Origin: CALGLS01 sp964508085
Lineage (GTDB): Bacteria > Bacteroidota > Bacteroidia > Chitinophagales > Saprospiraceae
DNA length: 8,607 nt
Direction: 5' to 3'
Assembly (NCBI GenBank): GCA_964508085.1
Contig: CAZDTI010000369.1
Coordinates: forward strand, 1-8,607
The stretch's first letter is position 1. Each line of letters opens with the position of its first letter. This document shows positions 6,756-8,607 of this stretch, one piece after another. The notes under the pieces are model-generated. The model saw only the letters and a program-made list of their open reading frames with translations, did no database searches and was not told where the DNA came from. A program made the translations under genes and the position numbers.

Positions 6756-8607
6756 GTGTACAGAAATCTGATCTCGTATCTTTTCTTTCTTTTTTTCTTT
6801 TGCCCTAAAGGAATGAATGCACAAAGCTGTATCTGTACGAATTGTCCGGGAGATATTCCCATTAGTAGTAGCTCTACCCTTGATTTTGACATCAGCGGAG
6901 CAGTGAACAACGATCTATCTGATTCGGGACAAGGTGTATGTGGAGTATACATTAGCTTTGAACACGATTTTATTTGGAATATAGAAATGGTCTTAACTTC
7001 TCCTGGGGGACAAACGGTTACGCTGGTTGGAGCCGATGTAATGCCGCCTTCTGGATCTTTTACTGGATTTACGGATTGGTTGGTTACATTCGAGCAATGT
7101 TCGGAAGTGGTGGTGCCAGACGCTGGTTTTAGTCCAGTTTGGTCTAATAACCAAAGTTGGTTAGCGGCAGGAATGTATTCCGGCTCCTACTATCCCAACT
7201 CAGGTTGCTTGGAAGATTTCAATACGGGCGTTGTTGATGGAACATGGACCTTGACGACCACCAATACCCATCCTTTCTACACCGGTGAAGTATTAGATTT
7301 TGAAATTATTTTTTGTGATACTACTGGGATGGGCTGTTTTACTTGTGCTGCTGACGGAGGTGAGTTAGTAAGCTATGATACAATAACTTTGTGTCAGGAA
7401 GACCCAATGTTGCAACTCAATATTCCTCCGGTTTATAGTTCGACAGAACCTGATACGACCAGCTATGGCTACTATTATGTAATCACACAAGGCGACTTGA
7501 TTTTAGATTATGATACCATAGCTGATTTACGGAGTTATGAAGCAGGTGAATATAAAATCTGTGGACTTTCTTATTCATACGACGATAGTTTATCTATCCC
7601 CAATCCAAATGGGGTATTCACTGTTACGGATTTAGAGGCGGATCTGAACAATATGCCTCCGGATTTTTGTGGCAGTCTTTCGGATACCTGCCTGGTGGTT
7701 AATATCCTATCTACTGGTAATACTATCCTTGATACGATTTGTGAAGGAGCAACTTATACTTATAATGGTACCCCACTATCGGCCTCTGGAGAATATGATT
7801 TTGTTTTTCCTTCCACTATTGGCTGTGTCGATAGTACTGTGGTTGTCAATTTAACGGTCTTGGATACGGTACTTACTAATCTCGAAATGGTTATTTGTGC
7901 AGGCGAAAGCTTTGCGGTCGGCGATTCGGTTTACACAACAAGTGGAATGTATAGTAATGTCTTTACTGCTCTTAATACTTGTGATAGTACGGTAAATCTG
8001 AATTTAACGGTCAGTGACCTAAATGAGACGAATTTATCAGAGCAAATCTGTTCAGGTGAAAGTTTTCCAGTCGGTGATTCCATCTATACAATAACAGGAA
8101 TGTACAGCGATACGCTATTGGCTTTTAATACCTGCGACAGTATCGTAAATTTAGATCTTACAGTAAATGAGTCTTCAATCAATAACATAACAACTACAAT
8201 ATGCGAAGGGGAAAGCTTCTTAGTTGGCGATTCCATCTATACAGTAACAGGAATATACAACGATACACTAACAGCCTTCAATACCTGTGATAGTATTATT
8301 AATTTAAACCTCACGGTAAATCCTTTGTCTGTAAATAATGTAAGTACAACGATCTGCGAAGGGGAGAGCTTTTTGGTAGGCGATTCGATTTACACAAGTG
8401 GAGGAATATACAATGACACCTTAGTAGGTTTTAATACTTGTGATAGTATTGTAAATTTAAATCTAACAGTAAATTTGTCCTCAGTTAATAATGTTGTGGC
8501 TACAATCTGTACAGGCGAAAGTTTTTCTGTAGGCGATTCGGTTTATACCATGACAGGAATGTACAGCGATACGCTAGTGGCTTTTAATACCTGCGACAGT
8601 ATCGTAA
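6756..8607 (+). CDS. Secreted P-domain-like protein with 51-residue tandem repeats, C-terminus beyond the window
   Basis: The open frame runs 617 codons to the right edge with no stop. The proposed GTG start gives a signal peptide (MYRNLISYLFFLFFFCPKG, then MNAQS; cleavage near A22). No in-frame ATG lies between the upstream stop (TAG, 6684) and codon 20, and starting at that ATG (6813) would lose the hydrophobic core. Residues ~32-187 resemble the P/proprotein-convertase jelly-roll domain: a strand pattern with IEMVLTSPGGQTVTLVG, then DGTWTLTTTNTHPFYTGEV and FEIIFC. Such domains usually follow a subtilisin-like protease, but no protease is present here. Residues ~194-316 are a cysteine-containing module with a Y-x-Y-Y-V-I-T strand. 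From ~317 a diverged unit, then five near-identical 51-residue repeats follow, each with IC(A/S/E/T)GESF...VGDS(I/V)YT...NTCDS...NL(N/D)LTV. The paired cysteines could form a disulfide. The likely role is a large cell-surface or adhesion protein; the anchoring or sorting domain would lie outside. Expression signals are weak. Confidence 0.85.
   Translation, partial: MYRNLISYLFFLFFFCPKGMNAQSCICTNCPGDIPISSSSTLDFDISGAVNNDLSDSGQGVCGVYISFEHDFIWNIEMVLTSPGGQTVTLVGADVMPPSGSFTGFTDWLVTFEQCSEVVVPDAGFSPVWSNNQSWLAAGMYSGSYYPNSGCLEDFNTGVVDGTWTLTTTNTHPFYTGEVLDFEIIFCDTTGMGCFTCAADGGELVSYDTITLCQEDPMLQLNIPPVYSSTEPDTTSYGYYYVITQGDLILDYDTIADLRSYEAGEYKICGLSYSYDDSLSIPNPNGVFTVTDLEADLNNMPPDFCGSLSDTCLVVNILSTGNTILDTICEGATYTYNGTPLSASGEYDFVFPSTIGCVDSTVVVNLTVLDTVLTNLEMVICAGESFAVGDSVYTTSGMYSNVFTALNTCDSTVNLNLTVSDLNETNLSEQICSGESFPVGDSIYTITGMYSDTLLAFNTCDSIVNLDLTVNESSINNITTTICEGESFLVGDSIYTVTGIYNDTLTAFNTCDSIINLNLTVNPLSVNNVSTTICEGESFLVGDSIYTSGGIYNDTLVGFNTCDSIVNLNLTVNLSSVNNVVATICTGESFSVGDSVYTMTGMYSDTLVAFNTCDSIV
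7860..8607 (+). repeat. Tandem array of 153-bp coding repeats, cut by the window edge
   Basis: The GESF codons recur exactly every 153 bases: the Gly codon begins at 7902, 8055, 8208, 8361 and 8514. Units are 7860-8012, 8013-8165, 8166-8318, 8319-8471 and 8472-8607 (incomplete). A more diverged 156-base unit (about 7704-7859, CEGATYTYNG...GCVDSTVVVNLTV) precedes them. The period never shifts, so the units are in-frame and selected as protein. DNA similarity is high enough for recombination to change copy number. Confidence 0.95.

Noticed and set aside
6716..6952. 78-codon minus-strand frame
   Set aside because: It is antisense to the signal peptide and first domain of the plus-strand repeat-protein gene, whose composition and motifs are far more convincing.
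7669..7854. 61-codon plus-strand frame with a membrane-like translation
   Set aside because: It is an out-of-frame shadow inside the continuous repeat-protein frame.
7860..8607. CRISPR array
   Set aside because: Repeats are contiguous 153-base coding units without short repeats and unique spacers, and keep one open frame.

Overview
The window looks like chromosomal DNA of a Bacteroidota bacterium, most likely of the Saprospiria type (Lewinella, Haliscomenobacter and relatives). The grounds are: AT-rich DNA; no obvious Shine-Dalgarno sequences ahead of the genes; signal peptides ending in ...GQ or ...AQ; two proteins with a C-terminal type A sorting domain of the type IX secretion system (T9SS, 'YPNPA/FPNPA' start); and a giant cysteine-containing tandem-repeat surface protein of the sort common in that group. 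The taxon is an inference from style, not from a marker gene.

Layout. Positions 1-131 hold no gene but contain a nested set of inverted and direct repeats that may be a dispersed intergenic repeat. Two genes then run on the minus strand as a probable operon, transcribed right to left. The first is a 1172-residue secreted M43-like metalloprotease (1747-5265) with a beta-helix and a helical region between its catalytic and sorting domains. The second is a 520-residue seven-repeat beta-propeller-like protein with a sorting domain (132-1694). They are separated by 52 bases that contain a perfect 13-bp hairpin. A 477-base gene-free stretch (5266-5742) follows. It holds a clear minus-strand intrinsic terminator and other inverted repeats. 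Next is an M23 (LytM-type) peptidase on the minus strand (5743-6450), then a 305-base divergent intergenic region. The last gene, on the plus strand, starts at a GTG (6756) and runs off the right edge. It has a signal peptide, a P/proprotein-convertase-like jelly-roll domain, a linker module and an array of 51-residue (153-bp) repeats.

How they fit together. All four proteins have an export signal (for the M23 peptidase, possibly an uncleaved anchor), so this is a cell-envelope and secretome locus. The protease and the propeller protein would leave through the T9SS. The M23 enzyme would act on peptidoglycan in the periplasm. The repeat protein is probably a large surface or adhesion protein whose own C-terminus lies outside the window. 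Nothing in the sequence proves a shared pathway beyond the likely co-transcription of the first two. The less ordinary signals are the domain order of the protease, the intercistronic hairpin, a CCTAAAGG word clustered around the two intergenic regions, and a three-unit higher-order similarity in the 153-bp repeats. No RNA genes, insertion sequences or CRISPR arrays were seen.
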